64,000 nucleotides of DNA from Brachionus rotundiformis. Lineage: Eukaryota; Rotifera; Eurotatoria; Ploima; Brachionidae. The stretch spans positions 1,907,430 to 1,971,429 of the forward strand of contig JAESIW010000118.1 of assembly GCA_016802295.1 (NCBI GenBank), read 5' to 3'. The position numbers and the translations under genes are program-made. Positions within the stretch are counted from its first letter, which is position 1; every line of letters starts with the position of its first letter. Positions 11,906 to 21,776 of this stretch are shown here, one piece after another. A model generated the notes under the pieces. It did no database searches and was not told where the DNA came from. It saw only the letters and a list, made by a program, of their open reading frames with translations.

Positions 11906-14034
11906 TGCGGATCAGCAGGCGCTACAACTTACATAATCACAGCTATCAAATTTAATTATGTCTTTTAGTATCTGGAAGTTATGCAATTAGAGCATTTTGG
12001 AGGAGTCGTGTCGAGATAGATAAGTTGATTGAGAGGTATTTAGCGCAAATATTTTTTTGTTTTAATTCCATTTGAATGGACAAATGGTTCTGTTAGCATA
12101 AGATATTTTTCAATTCATTTTCATGCCAGAATATGATGCAATTCGAGTGTTTGAGCAAATATTTTTCAGGATCAAATTATTTTAAGCTATCTAAACAATT
12201 TGAATTATAAAAAAGAGAGAGAGAGATGAGAGATACATAGAGAAAGAAAGAGCTTAATGGATTTTATGAGTTGTAAATTGGCAAGCAAAAATTGCTGTCG
12301 CAGCATGGCGACATTTGTGCCGAGAGATCGATATTGATTAGTTTGTGGCGTGACTGTTCGCGATTTAATTCAGGGAATTGTTTCTTTTAATTATAAGTTT
12401 CTTTTGTTGGCCTCCATTAGACCGCTTGGCACGAGCTATTTTATCTCGCGCAGATAAACTGTCCGGGAATAGTTTTCCAAGCTATATCTGCTCTGAGCAC
12501 GTGAATTATCTTAGCTAGCTATTCAGATTTGAGCTGATCATCAGATATTTAAGAAATCATCAGCAAAGATAAGATAAAATATCCATCAGGCGCTTTCTCA
12601 ACAATTCAATTTCATTTCTCTTAAAACAATAGTAGCGCTCCAAAGCCACAAGCTTGCCAAATATTTGCTCTTCCTCTTCTAAATTGGCTATTAAAGAAGC
12701 TCGACAGGAAGTTAACCACTAGACAGCGGCCAGTTCTATCAATTTTGTCTGTTAAGTCCTTTAGTTTTAGTTTTCTCATCACTTATCTTTTTTTGTAATA
12801 AAAATAAAATAATCTTTAAAAGTTTATTATCTAATTTACAATTAAAATTTTGTTGGTCTTTTAAGTGTAAAAAGTTTGGCAATAAAAAAAAGCCATTAAT
12901 TTTGTTTTTGTCGTGGCTTGTCGGTAGAATAAAGAAAGCGATCAATCACTTTAGAGGAGCAGAAAATTTTGTCTTGATGTTTTTTTCTCATGTTTTTTTT
13001 TGTCAAATGTGGCGCTCAAGCTTTTTATGGTTTTATTATTTAAACATTTATTTATTTTTTTTGAAAAAAAAAACATATACGAATTCTAAAATAGGTACTA
13101 ATTTAAAAAAAAAACATTTATTAGTTATCTAGAAATGTAACAGAACAAAAACCATAAATTAAAATAAAGTTAATTTGAAAATCAGTAATTTCTAAGACTG
13201 ACCCAAAAAACTCCAAATTTAATTTATTGATATTGCATTTTTTGTTTGACCAGAGGTTAATTTAGATGAAGAACGACTTGAGAATCAATTCAGCTCGAAC
13301 TAGAGTTATATAAGCCTAATTAAAAATTTATTAACTTTTTTTTTATGAATCGATTTGGGTTTAATTTTCAAATCAATAAAAATCTAATTTTTTGTTAATG
13401 GACACTTAAACAAATATACAAATATAATTAGACCGAAGTAATTTTTGTCATTTAGAGACAAATTTAAAACTTAATAATCAATGAGATAAATTTTTTTTCT
13501 ATAACAATAAATAAATCAATAAAAAAGGACTAGGTAAATAAAAAAAAATAGATAAATAAAATTTGATTGTTGAGAGAATTTTATTGAAAAGCCTAAAAAA
13601 TGATAAGCTGATAAACTGCTATTTGTTTTTATCAATCAATTTATATAATTTGTAAGAATCTAATTTTCCAAAATTGATCTACTGATAACCAAGACAACAC
13701 TGAAGGGATATAATTAGTGTATTTTTTATTTTTAATTTATATATTTAAAATAATTTTTTATTAAGAAATTAAAAGATTATAAAAATCATAGAGCATGAAT
13801 AGTCGGCATCTACTCACTATATTGTAGAGGTCTTATTGAGTACAGTCTATAATTCAATTAGAATAATTTGATACTATGTTTTAAATTTCAATCAATAGAA
13901 AAATAAATAATAAATATATATATATATAAAAAAACCTATTAAAATTAAATATTTTTTTTCTTGGTTTTATTTTTAGATACCGAAGCTTGAACAGCTGCTA
14001 CTTGAAAGAAATTAAAATCGAGTCTTAATTGAAT

Positions 14035-14060
14035 ATGATATGCTAGAAAGATGTTTATAA
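14035..14060 (+). promoter_or_regulatory. Two tiny upstream ORFs before the protocadherin start
   Basis: ATG at 14035 encodes three codons and stops at 14046. A second ATG at 14040 encodes six codons and terminates at 14060, overlapping the main ATG at 14051. Both would be on the mRNA if it begins at or above the splice acceptor at 13975-13976. Such uORFs commonly reduce translation of the main frame; here that is inference. Confidence 0.5.
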
Positions 14061-17032
14061 TTTTAATTATCTGTTTTGTTTTACCTGGGGCCAAGTCAAT
14101 GGGCACCTATGTTAACTTGGCGGACAAACAAATAGCTGAAGAAATAGCCATCGGGTCGTTGATTGCGGACCTGGGCGAAGAGTCACTGTACCATGACTCA
14201 GAGAGACACTTTACCTTCCTTGACGACATAAAGACTTCCATTGAGAACACGTATTTTCTGCTCGATGCGGTCACTGGCCGGCTTACCTCAAAGCGCTACT
14301 TGGACCGCGAGAGCATGTGCCTGAACAAACACTGTTCCAATTCATGCCAGCCAAACGGCAGCTGTGTCATTGACCTACAAGTCTTGCTCATACCAACATA
14401 CACAATTTTCCAGTTTAAAGTAGAAATTCAGGACATAAATGACAACCAACCTTACTTTGGCTCGGTCTATCAGCAAGAACAGCTAGCCGAGAATGTGCCT
14501 GTAGGCCACAGGATACCTATCGAGCCTGCTTATGATCCAGACTTTGGACAAAACTCGGTACAAAGCTACCGCTTAGTTGGTAAATACGTACCTTTTGAGC
14601 TTGTTCTAGATGAAGCTTCTCTGTACCTCAAAGTGACCCAGGAGCTGAGCCGAGCCGCTGTGTCCAACTATAACTTGAGTGTCGAGGCATGTGACGCCGG
14701 CAAGCCGATCCACTGCGCTCGTACACTCATCCACATTGACCTAATGGACGTCAATGACAACAAGCCTAGGTTCGAGCACCAAAATTATCAGTTCAAGGTT
14801 TCCGAGAACCAATTAAACTCGCCAACTATTGGTTTCATTAGAACCATTGATAACAATCGAGACTCTAACTCAATTGTCAAGTACTCTTTAGTCAATAACC
14901 CTGGTGGATATTTTCATATGGACGAGAGTACTGGCGAGCTCACATTGAACAAGTGGCTCGACTATGAAAAAGATAAGTACTTTAGTTTGAACATTGAGGC
15001 AAAGGATACTGGTCCCAGGTCTCTACAGGCCTATACAAATGTGGAAATTTATGTCCAAGATTTGAATGACAACAAGCCGGATATTTCAGTTAGCTTTTTG
15101 AATGAATTTCTCCGAAATGAGACCAATGGTCTGGTAATGGTTTATATAGAGGAAAATTTGCCGCCAAATAAATTCATATCGCATGTGCAAATTAAAGACA
15201 GAGATCAAGTAAGCTCGGGCAATTTGGAATGGAATGTTTACTTGGCAAATAAAGAGCTTAAATTGCCGAGCATTTTGGCAAAAGATGAAAACTACTTAAA
15301 GATAAATAAACTTAACTCTGAATCATTCACTTTGAGCTCAGGTTGTAAAATATTGGACAGGGAAGTGGTGCCCAGCATAAATGTGAGCATTAGAGCTACG
15401 GATCAAATGAGTACAGTATTCTACAATTTTACCATAGTCTTACTTGACCAGAATGACAACACGCCAACACTTGACAAACAATCATATGATTTGAACATAA
15501 ATGAGAACAATTATGTTGACCAATTGATCCATAAATTTGAAGCAAGCGACCCTGATTCAGACCAAAATGGCATGGTAGTGTACAATTTAGAGCCATCTGT
15601 TGATTTTTTGTACATTGAACCATTGACTGGATACCTAAGAGCATCGAAAGTGTTCGACAGAGAACAACAGTCTTTGTACGAGTTCTACATAGTTGTGAGA
15701 GATAACCCGAGCAATTTTAGTCTGTCCAGAAGCACCAGAGCCAAGTGCCGTCTGAACATTATCGATTTGAATGACAACAGACCTTTTATCATCTACAACT
15801 CAAAAGTGTACACAAATATCACGCTCAGGGTTGACGAAAATTTGGATCTAGGCACCCAAGTAGTCAAGCTAAAATGCATTGATAAAGACTCTAGCTCACA
15901 CACTTCATTTTATCTGAAAAACCAGCTAGAATATGTTCAATCAGACGAGATTATATCTTATCTACCATTTGAGATTAATTCCCAAGGATCAGTGGTTAAT
16001 TCAAAAAGCTTAGATAGAGAGGTACAAAATGAGTATGATATGGTGGTAGTTTGTTCAGATGGAAAATTAAATGCTAGTTTAAATGTGAAAATTTTAATTA
16101 ATGATTTAAATGATAATTGTCCACGCAATTTGTATAAAAATGATAAGATAAAATTTATAAACATGTTAAATGTGAATGCTAGTGAAACAGCATTCAGTGA
16201 AATGTACAAAGATGATGATACGGGATCTAATGGTGATCTAGCATTTGAGCTAATTGATCAAAATGACAAAATATGGATGAATGTTGCCAAAATGCAGGAC
16301 AATATTTACCAAATGAATTTGAGTGTGATTAACTCAAGTTTGTTCACCAATATTGGAAAGTATTCAATTAGAGTTAGGATTAGGGATATGGGTGACAAGT
16401 ATTGTGAAATAGTGGAAAATTTTGTTCTTTTAGTTGGCAATGAGGAATTTTATAACCAAAGTATGCTTATGGAAAAAATGAACATGATAGATTTTATTCA
16501 CATACCGTTGATAAGTGGCTCGAGCATTACATTTATAGTGGTATTGGCAGGCTTATTTGTTTCTATGGTCATTTTTTTGCTAATCCTGTTGATTCTATTT
16601 GTGTGCAAAAAGAATCGCTTGAGCAAGCAAAAAAAGGAAATAGATGGACTAAAGGTGAGGAATTATAGATTGATGGAAGCGGTGAGATTGGATACTAGTC
16701 ATCGATTGAGCCTAAGCACTGACCAGAGTAGTGAATCGGTGTCAAGTAACACAACCAAAGAGACAACAAGTCCTAGTCCATCGTCAAAATCGGCACAGCA
16801 ATTGACTATTTACGAGCTGTCATCATTTCAAAAGGCAAATGTTGTGCGAGTGTCTGACTACTCGAGCGGATCGAGTGATGGAAGCGTATGCAATGAGATA
16901 AATGGAACACGGAAAAACAGAAAAGTAAAGACAGACGAAATTAGAATATGTCCAGAAGAAGAAGAACCATGTTTAATGGATGCATATAGAACAAACAGCT
17001 ATGGACATTATATTAGAAGTTCTATAGTTTAA
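14051..17032 (+). CDS. Protocadherin-like cadherin, single coding exon, 993 aa
   Basis: Type I membrane cell-adhesion protein. It has a signal peptide (about 1-16), cadherin repeats, a transmembrane helix (about 824-848, SITFIVVLAGLFVSMVIFLL) and a ~145-residue Ser/Thr-rich cytoplasmic tail. Calcium-binding linker motifs occur in order as IQDINDNQP, LMDVNDNKP, VQDLNDNKP, LLDQNDNTP, IIDLNDNRP and INDLNDNCP. That means six full EC repeats plus a degenerate membrane-proximal one. Further LDRE motifs mark most repeats. No laminin G or EGF domains are present, so it is protocadherin-like rather than classical; no beta-catenin-binding region is seen. The whole coding region is one exon, as is usual for protocadherin ectodomains. 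A 3' splice site (TTTTTAG, 13976) lies 75 nt before the ATG. GC content of codons falls markedly from 5' to 3'. AATAAA at 17131-17136 is the likely poly(A) signal and directly abuts the first palindromic unit. Confidence 0.92.
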   Translation: MFIILIICFVLPGAKSMGTYVNLADKQIAEEIAIGSLIADLGEESLYHDSERHFTFLDDIKTSIENTYFLLDAVTGRLTSKRYLDRESMCLNKHCSNSCQPNGSCVIDLQVLLIPTYTIFQFKVEIQDINDNQPYFGSVYQQEQLAENVPVGHRIPIEPAYDPDFGQNSVQSYRLVGKYVPFELVLDEASLYLKVTQELSRAAVSNYNLSVEACDAGKPIHCARTLIHIDLMDVNDNKPRFEHQNYQFKVSENQLNSPTIGFIRTIDNNRDSNSIVKYSLVNNPGGYFHMDESTGELTLNKWLDYEKDKYFSLNIEAKDTGPRSLQAYTNVEIYVQDLNDNKPDISVSFLNEFLRNETNGLVMVYIEENLPPNKFISHVQIKDRDQVSSGNLEWNVYLANKELKLPSILAKDENYLKINKLNSESFTLSSGCKILDREVVPSINVSIRATDQMSTVFYNFTIVLLDQNDNTPTLDKQSYDLNINENNYVDQLIHKFEASDPDSDQNGMVVYNLEPSVDFLYIEPLTGYLRASKVFDREQQSLYEFYIVVRDNPSNFSLSRSTRAKCRLNIIDLNDNRPFIIYNSKVYTNITLRVDENLDLGTQVVKLKCIDKDSSSHTSFYLKNQLEYVQSDEIISYLPFEINSQGSVVNSKSLDREVQNEYDMVVVCSDGKLNASLNVKILINDLNDNCPRNLYKNDKIKFINMLNVNASETAFSEMYKDDDTGSNGDLAFELIDQNDKIWMNVAKMQDNIYQMNLSVINSSLFTNIGKYSIRVRIRDMGDKYCEIVENFVLLVGNEEFYNQSMLMEKMNMIDFIHIPLISGSSITFIVVLAGLFVSMVIFLLILLILFVCKKNRLSKQKKEIDGLKVRNYRLMEAVRLDTSHRLSLSTDQSSESVSSNTTKETTSPSPSSKSAQQLTIYELSSFQKANVVRVSDYSSGSSDGSVCNEINGTRKNRKVKTDEIRICPEEEEPCLMDAYRTNSYGHYIRSSIV

Positions 17033-17237
17033 TTAAGATTTAAAATTAGTGCAGTATTTCGTTTTTACCGAATTTTATTTTGTAAATTTTTATTTTTAAA
17101 TTAATGTTATAAATTATATTTTATATGTAAAATAAATTTGATGTTTAAATAAAATATTTTATTTAATTAATTGAAATTTGATTAAAATATAAATTTAAGG
17201 ATCTATTAGATCGCTAAAATTCTATGCTTAAGTACAT

Positions 17238-17544
17238 TTAGAAAGATTGGTTGAATGAACCAAATGATGGGATGGCTGAAAATGATTGACCAGAAGTGAG
17301 TGATTGAGCTCCGTAGAGGGAGAGAGGGCTCAATTGTGGAGCAGCAGCGCTCAATTGTGGGGTGGCAAGGCTCAATTGTGGTGCTGGGGTTGACAAGAGA
17401 GCTGATTGTTCAAATCCGGTGAATTGTTGAGCTGAACCGAATGATGGTTGAGCGAATGAAGCTGATGGGAAAGCTAGTTAATTTTAAAAGAGAAATTAAT
17501 TATTAAATAATTTTAGATAAAAATTAATAATTACTGTTGAACAT
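17238..17544 (-). CDS. Low-complexity MFNTFPS-family protein, unit 1 left gene, 81 aa
   Basis: Exons are 17544-17535 (ATGTTCAACA) and 17473-17238, with a 61-bp intron; the codon for Thr4 is split. The protein starts MFNTFPSASFAQPSFGSAQQ, has three PQLS-type repeats in the middle (APQLS, TPQLS, APQLS) and ends PSFGSFNQSF. It has one acidic residue and no Lys, Arg or His, so it is almost uncharged. It has no signal peptide and no membrane segment. F and Y occur at regular intervals, as in prion-like or structural low-complexity proteins. I do not recognise the family. It is expressed away from its twin at 18058. TATAAA lies at 17607-17602, 58 nt upstream of the ATG. Confidence that this is a real gene rests on intron conservation and on recurrence in eight copies. 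Confidence 0.8.
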
Positions 17545-17555
17545 TTTAGTTTTAT

Positions 17556-18046
17556 TTTCTTAGATGAAAGTTTAATTTTTTTTATGAATTTGAGTGAATT
17601 ATTTATATTGTAAATTTTGTAAGGCTTGATTAACTTTTTACCAAATTAAAAAAAAATAATTTAGAATAACCAGTTTATTGAATACACTTTTTTTTCATTT
17701 TCATTTTGGATTCCTGAATTTTTTTTTCTTTGTTTTATAAACATGAATTCAATAATGATTATAAAATATAATAATTCATCACTATCCAAGTGAATGCGCG
17801 GTCTTTACAAAAAAAAATTAAAAATTATCTTTTTTCTCTTCATTGTTTAGTTGTTGTGAAGTGGGTGTTCATTTAATTTTGTTCTTTTTTTTTGTTTAAT
17901 TTAACATTTATGAATTAATAAGTGAGCTATCTTCATTAAAGAAGTTCTAGAATAAACCAAATCAACCGTGACTAGTTCATTTTTTAATTTATTATATAAA
18001 TAAGACTTTAATTTTCTTTTTTCTATTATATCAACAAAAACAAAAT
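17556..18046. promoter_or_regulatory. Shared bidirectional promoter region of unit 1
   Basis: TATA boxes sit symmetrically: TATAAA on the minus strand at 17602-17607 and TATATAAA on the plus strand at 17993-18000, each ~58-65 nt from its ATG. TTCTAGAA (17945-17952), a heat-shock-element-like inverted pair, lies just upstream of the plus-strand TATA box. A less AT-rich block GTGAATGCGCGGTCTTTAC lies near the centre. The same elements recur in units 2 and 3. Confidence 0.6.
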
Positions 18047-18057
18047 TTAAAACTAAA

Positions 18058-18364
18058 ATGTTCAACAGTAATTAATAATTTTTATCTAAAATTATTTAAT
18101 AATTAATTTCTCTTTTAAAATTAAATAGCTTTCCCATCAGCTTCATTCGCTCAACCATCATTCGGTTCAGCTCAACAATTCACCGGATTTGAACAATCAG
18201 CTCTCTTGTCAACCCCAGCACCACAATTGAGCCTTGCCACCCCACAATTGAGCGCTGCTGCTCCACAATTGAGCCCTCTCTCCCTCTACGGAGCTCAATC
18301 ACTCACTTCTGGTCAATCATTTTCAGCCATTCCATCATTTGGTTCATTCAACCAATCTTTCTAA
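18058..18364 (+). CDS. Low-complexity MFNTFPS-family protein, unit 1 right gene, 81 aa
   Basis: Exons are 18058-18067 and 18129-18364; the intron is 61 bp. The protein appears identical to that of its inverted twin at 17238-17544. Start choice: the ATG is followed after ten bases by a consensus-like GTAATT donor, and the acceptor AAATAG joins in frame. No alternative ATG gives a frame across exon 2. The 3' UTR contains a conserved palindrome GATCTAATAGATC and ends in AATAAA (about 18440). Function unknown. Confidence 0.8.
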
Positions 18365-18849
18365 ATGTACTTAAGAATAGAATTTTAGCGATCTAATAGA
18401 TCCTTAAATTTATATTTTAATCAAATTTCAATTAATTAAATAAAATATTTTATTTAAACATTTCTAGTTTTTTAATTTAAAAATTTTTTTGTTCAAAGCA
18501 ATAAGAGTTTCCTTTTTTTAATTATAAAATGTACATCCTTGCAATTGAACTTTAGATTTTTTTAGAACTATTATTTCCTTTACATTTTTTTCAATTTAGA
18601 TGCTCTTAAAGTTTAAGTTTATTGAGTTGTCTATATAAATTTCAAGTACTTGAAATACATTTAATTTTTTTCATTCACATATTTAACTTAAATAAAATCA
18701 ATAAAATTTATTGTTAAAAAATAACAAAATTCAAATCTAAAAATAATTAAACTATTCATTTTGAACAAAATCAATAATTTAAAATCTAATTTAATTTTTT
18801 TATTGCATGACAGCTGGACTATAAATTTTAACATATGTCTCTACAAAAA
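18365..18849. other. 3' UTRs and spacer between unit 1 and the methyltransferase
   Basis: The 3' UTR of the plus-strand low-complexity gene to about 18460, then AT-rich DNA serving the converging methyltransferase gene. Nothing else seen. Confidence 0.6.
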
Positions 18850-19959
18850 TTATTTAGAAATCGATTTCTCAATTTTTATCCAAACCACATCCCATGACCA
18901 ATTTTCCCAGTATTTAATTGGTAATTCATATTCTGAACGAAAAAAATCAACAAAATAATTAATTAATTTAAATTTTGTTAATGGTTTGTTTATTTTATAA
19001 GGAACATAATTTCTTGATGTAAAAAATTGGATCATTTTATCAACTTTTTCAAAGTGATCTATCAACTTTGGCATATTTCCCCATTCCATAAAAACAGCTC
19101 GTATATCAATATTCCTAAAAAGCTCACTGGCTTTTTCGAACACATACAGCTCAAATCCTTCTATATCTATCTTCATAACAGCTTTTTTATACTTTTGTCC
19201 ATTTTGTCTCTTTGGCAAATAATTGACCAAGTCATCAAGTGTTATTGTTTTGACTGCATACTTTCCACTTTCAGATGAATCCAACTGCTCATTTTTGTGT
19301 ATAAATAGAGACTGGCCACCGATATTTTCGCTTTCCAGAGTTAATTTTTTTGTCATGTTTGCTACATTGGAAATTGCGTTTGCTATCAAGGTGATGCGAT
19401 GGGCTAACTTTTCAATATTTGCAGCCTTATGAATGCGTATAATATTGTCATAAAATGGCTCAATGCTTAAGACATCAGTTCCAATTCTGGCAGCAAAAAG
19501 AGAAAAAATTCCAATATGAGATCCAATGTCAATCGCAAGACATTCTTGATTTTGTATTAAAAATTTAAGAAATTTTTCCACTATGTGATCTTCCCATATT
19601 CCATTTTGCCATACTGAACCAGAAACATGAATGTCTCTTTTTATGTCATGAATGCATAATGTGGTTGAGACTAAAATTTTTGCTGATTTTCGACATGGTA
19701 TTTGTGAATAAATTTGGCCTGGATATAATGGTCTGGTGAGATCCAATTTTTGAACAAAACTATTTTTGTGTTCCTCAAAAAGGACAGATACAAATTCTTG
19801 ATCGTTTTGATTTTTTGATGTATAAGAAACTGTATAAAACAAGTTGGACTTTTTAGATTGTAAAAACTCAAATAAAATATAAATTAATACCGAAATAAAT
19901 AAATATTTTTGATATTTTCTAAATTTTAAAAAGCTCATTTTAAAAAATAAAAAGTGCAT
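18850..19959 (-). CDS. FkbM-family methyltransferase with N-terminal membrane anchor, 369 aa
   Basis: SAM-dependent methyltransferase of the FkbM (Methyltransf_21) family. Residues about 17-32 (YLFISVLIYILFEFL) form a single hydrophobic segment preceded by basic residues, predicting a type II membrane protein, perhaps Golgi or ER. SAM-binding motif I is LAIDIGSHIGIFSL (141-154), with the post-motif acid in SIEP (165-168). The FkbM hallmark KIDIEGFE is at 263-270. A WGNMP segment follows at 293. The coding region has no intron. The frame could also start at Met8 (19938). The substrate is unknown: FkbM enzymes methylate hydroxyls on sugars, polyketides and other substrates. The gene converges on palindromic unit 1 and is followed upstream by unit 2. 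Codons are AT-rich like the neighbouring SCLY gene. Confidence 0.85.
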   Translation of the reverse strand: MHFLFFKMSFLKFRKYQKYLFISVLIYILFEFLQSKKSNLFYTVSYTSKNQNDQEFVSVLFEEHKNSFVQKLDLTRPLYPGQIYSQIPCRKSAKILVSTTLCIHDIKRDIHVSGSVWQNGIWEDHIVEKFLKFLIQNQECLAIDIGSHIGIFSLFAARIGTDVLSIEPFYDNIIRIHKAANIEKLAHRITLIANAISNVANMTKKLTLESENIGGQSLFIHKNEQLDSSESGKYAVKTITLDDLVNYLPKRQNGQKYKKAVMKIDIEGFELYVFEKASELFRNIDIRAVFMEWGNMPKLIDHFEKVDKMIQFFTSRNYVPYKINKPLTKFKLINYFVDFFRSEYELPIKYWENWSWDVVWIKIEKSISK

Positions 19960-20364
19960 TCGAAATTAATGTCGAAAATAAGATAAAATGGTTAAAATTA
20001 ATTTTTATCTAAAGAGATATGTTATTTATTTAAATGCTTTATTCAAGTATAAGAGAAAAATAGAACCTTGTAAATTTTAGAAATACAATAAAAATAGTAT
20101 CTTTGGTATAATGAAAAAAATAAAAAAGATAAAAAGATGTAAATCAATAAAAACAAATATTTATTAAAATATATAGGTTGAAAAAAAAAAGAAATATTAA
20201 TAAAAATCCTGCATTGAATATCATATTTTAAAATAAAAAAAAAAGAAATAAAATAAAAGAAATCGAAAAAAAAGATTTAAATAATTATCAGAAAAATTAT
20301 ATTTATCAGAATTAAATTTGTATTTAATTAATGAAATAAATAATATTTTAAATGTAAAATAAAA
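19960..20364. other. Spacer upstream of the methyltransferase
   Basis: AT-rich, with poly-A tracts and no supported gene. It is the presumed promoter of the minus-strand methyltransferase. Confidence 0.5.
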
Positions 20365-20464
20365 TTGATGTTTAAATAAAATATTTTATTTAATTAATTG
20401 AAATTTGATTAAAAAATAAATTTAAGGATCTATTAGATCGCTAAAATTCTATTCTTAAGTACAT

Positions 20465-20771
20465 TTAGAAAGATTGGTTGAATGAACCAAATGATGGAAT
20501 GGCTGAAAATGATTGACCAGAAGTGAGTGATTGAGTTCCGTAGAGGGAGAGAGGGCTCAATTGTGGAGCAGCAGCGCTCAATTGTGGGGTGGCAAGGCTC
20601 AATTGTGGTGCTGGGGTTGACAAGAGAGCTGATTGTTCAAATCCGGTGAATTGTTGAGCTGAACCGAATGATGGTTGAGCGAATGAAGCTGATGGGAAAG
20701 CTAGTTAATTTTAAAAGAGAAATTAATTATTAAATAATTTTAGATAAAAATTATTAATTACTGTTGAACAT
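20465..20771 (-). CDS. Low-complexity MFNTFPS-family protein, unit 2 left gene, 81 aa
   Basis: Exons are 20771-20762 and 20700-20465. It is the same protein as in unit 1 except that Ala59 in LYGAQS is Thr (LYGTQS) from a single G-to-A change. TATAAA on the minus strand is at 20834-20829, 58 nt from the ATG. Function unknown. Confidence 0.8.
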
Positions 20772-20782
20772 TTTAGTTTTAT

Positions 20783-21231
20783 TTTCTTAGATGAAAGTTT
20801 AATTTTTTTTATAAATTTGAGTGAATTATTTATATTATAAATTTTGTAAGGCTTGATTAACTTTTTACAAAATTAAAAAAAAATAATTTTGGATTCCTGA
20901 ATTTTTTTTTCATTGTTTTATAAACATGAATTCAATAATGATTATAAAATATAATAATTCATCACTATCCAAGTGAATGCGCGGTCTTTACAAAAAAAAA
21001 TTAAAAATTATCTTTTTTCTCTTCATTGTTTAGTTGTTGTGAAGTGGGTGTTCATTTAATTTTGTTCTTTTTTTTTGTTTAATTTAACATTTATGAATTA
21101 ATAAGTGAGCTATCTTCATTAAAGAAGTTCTAGAATAAACCAAATCAACCGTGACTAGTTCATTTTTTAATTTATTATATAAATAAGACTTTAATTTTCT
21201 TTTTTTTGTATTAAATCAACAAAAACAAAAT
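20783..21231. promoter_or_regulatory. Shared bidirectional promoter region of unit 2
   Basis: Minus-strand TATAAA at 20829-20834, plus-strand TATATAAA at 21176-21183 and TTCTAGAA at 21128-21135, arranged as in unit 1. The ~45-bp shortening falls on the left side of the centre. Confidence 0.55.
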
Positions 21232-21242
21232 TTAAAACTAAA

Positions 21243-21527
21243 ATGTTCAACAGTAATTAATAATTTTTATCTAAAATTATTCAATAATTAATTTCTCTTT
21301 TAAATTAACTAGCTTTCCCATCAGCTTCATTCGCTCAACCATCATTCGGTTCAGCTCAACAATTCACCGGATTTGAACAATCAGCTCTCTTGTCAACCCC
21401 AGCACCACAATTGAGCGCTGCTGCTCCACAATTGAGCCCTCTCTCCCTCTACGGAGCTCAATCACTCACTTCTGGTCAATCATTTTCAGCCATTCCATCA
21501 TTTGGTTCATTCAACCAATCTTTCTAA
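21243..21527 (+). CDS. Low-complexity MFNTFPS-family protein, unit 2 right gene, 74 aa
   Basis: Exons are 21243-21252 and 21313-21527. It is in frame but lacks seven residues: one PQLS repeat (LATPQLS) is missing relative to the other copies, so TPAPQLS runs straight into AAAPQLS. Repeat-unit slippage or unequal recombination would explain it. The rest is unchanged. Confidence 0.8.
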
Positions 21528-21776
21528 ATGTACTTAAGAATAGAATTTTAGCGATCTAATAGATCCTTAAATTTATTTTTTAATCAAATTTCAATTAATT
21601 AAATAAAATATTTTATTTAAACATCAAATTTATTTTTTAGCACTTCATTGTTTTTATTTTTTTATTTATTCAAAATCAAAAAATAATTGCTTTTTCTGTT
21701 TCTTTTTTATTTTTTTTTAAATTTTTTTTTAAGAAAAAATTCTATTATAATTTGAATTTATTTCCTTTTAAGAGCT

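Larger units (their letters stand above)
6519..13976. other. Long gene-free region between divergent genes
   Basis: About 7.4 kb between the minus-strand gene ending at 6518 and the protocadherin. No coding exon could be supported. Contents noted separately: two related 66-bp motifs (8534, 10935) and a tRNA-like SINE (about 11700). There is also a (TTAC)n run at about 11237-11262 and an AT microsatellite just before the protocadherin leader. Base composition is less AT-extreme between about 8.8 and 12.7 kb than on either side. That would suit regulatory DNA, but this is only an impression. Confidence 0.5.
17142..18460. repeat. Palindromic unit 1: 414-bp inverted arms with a ~490-bp centre
   Basis: The arms 17142-17555 and 18047-18460 are near-perfect inverted repeats, each carrying a complete two-exon gene transcribed outward, ending in the self-complementary AATAAAATATTTTATTT. 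That sequence provides AATAAA on either strand as the likely poly(A) signal. The non-palindromic centre (17556-18046) is a shared 5' region. The same arrangement, including the centre, recurs at 20365-21626 and 24381-25605. Confidence 0.93.
20365..21626. repeat. Palindromic unit 2
   Basis: Left arm 20365-20782, right arm 21232-21626, centre 20783-21231. It is nearly identical to unit 1, but the centre lacks a ~45-bp block present in units 1 and 3 (the stretch containing CCAGTTTATTGAATACAC), and the right arm lacks one 21-bp coding repeat. The outer ends share TTGATGTTTAAATAAAAT. Confidence 0.93.

Noticed and set aside
12739..13132. Overlapping short frames on both strands near 12.7-13.1 kb
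   Set aside because: Composed mostly of Lys/Asn/Ile/Phe from A/T runs; no splice sites, start context or motif.
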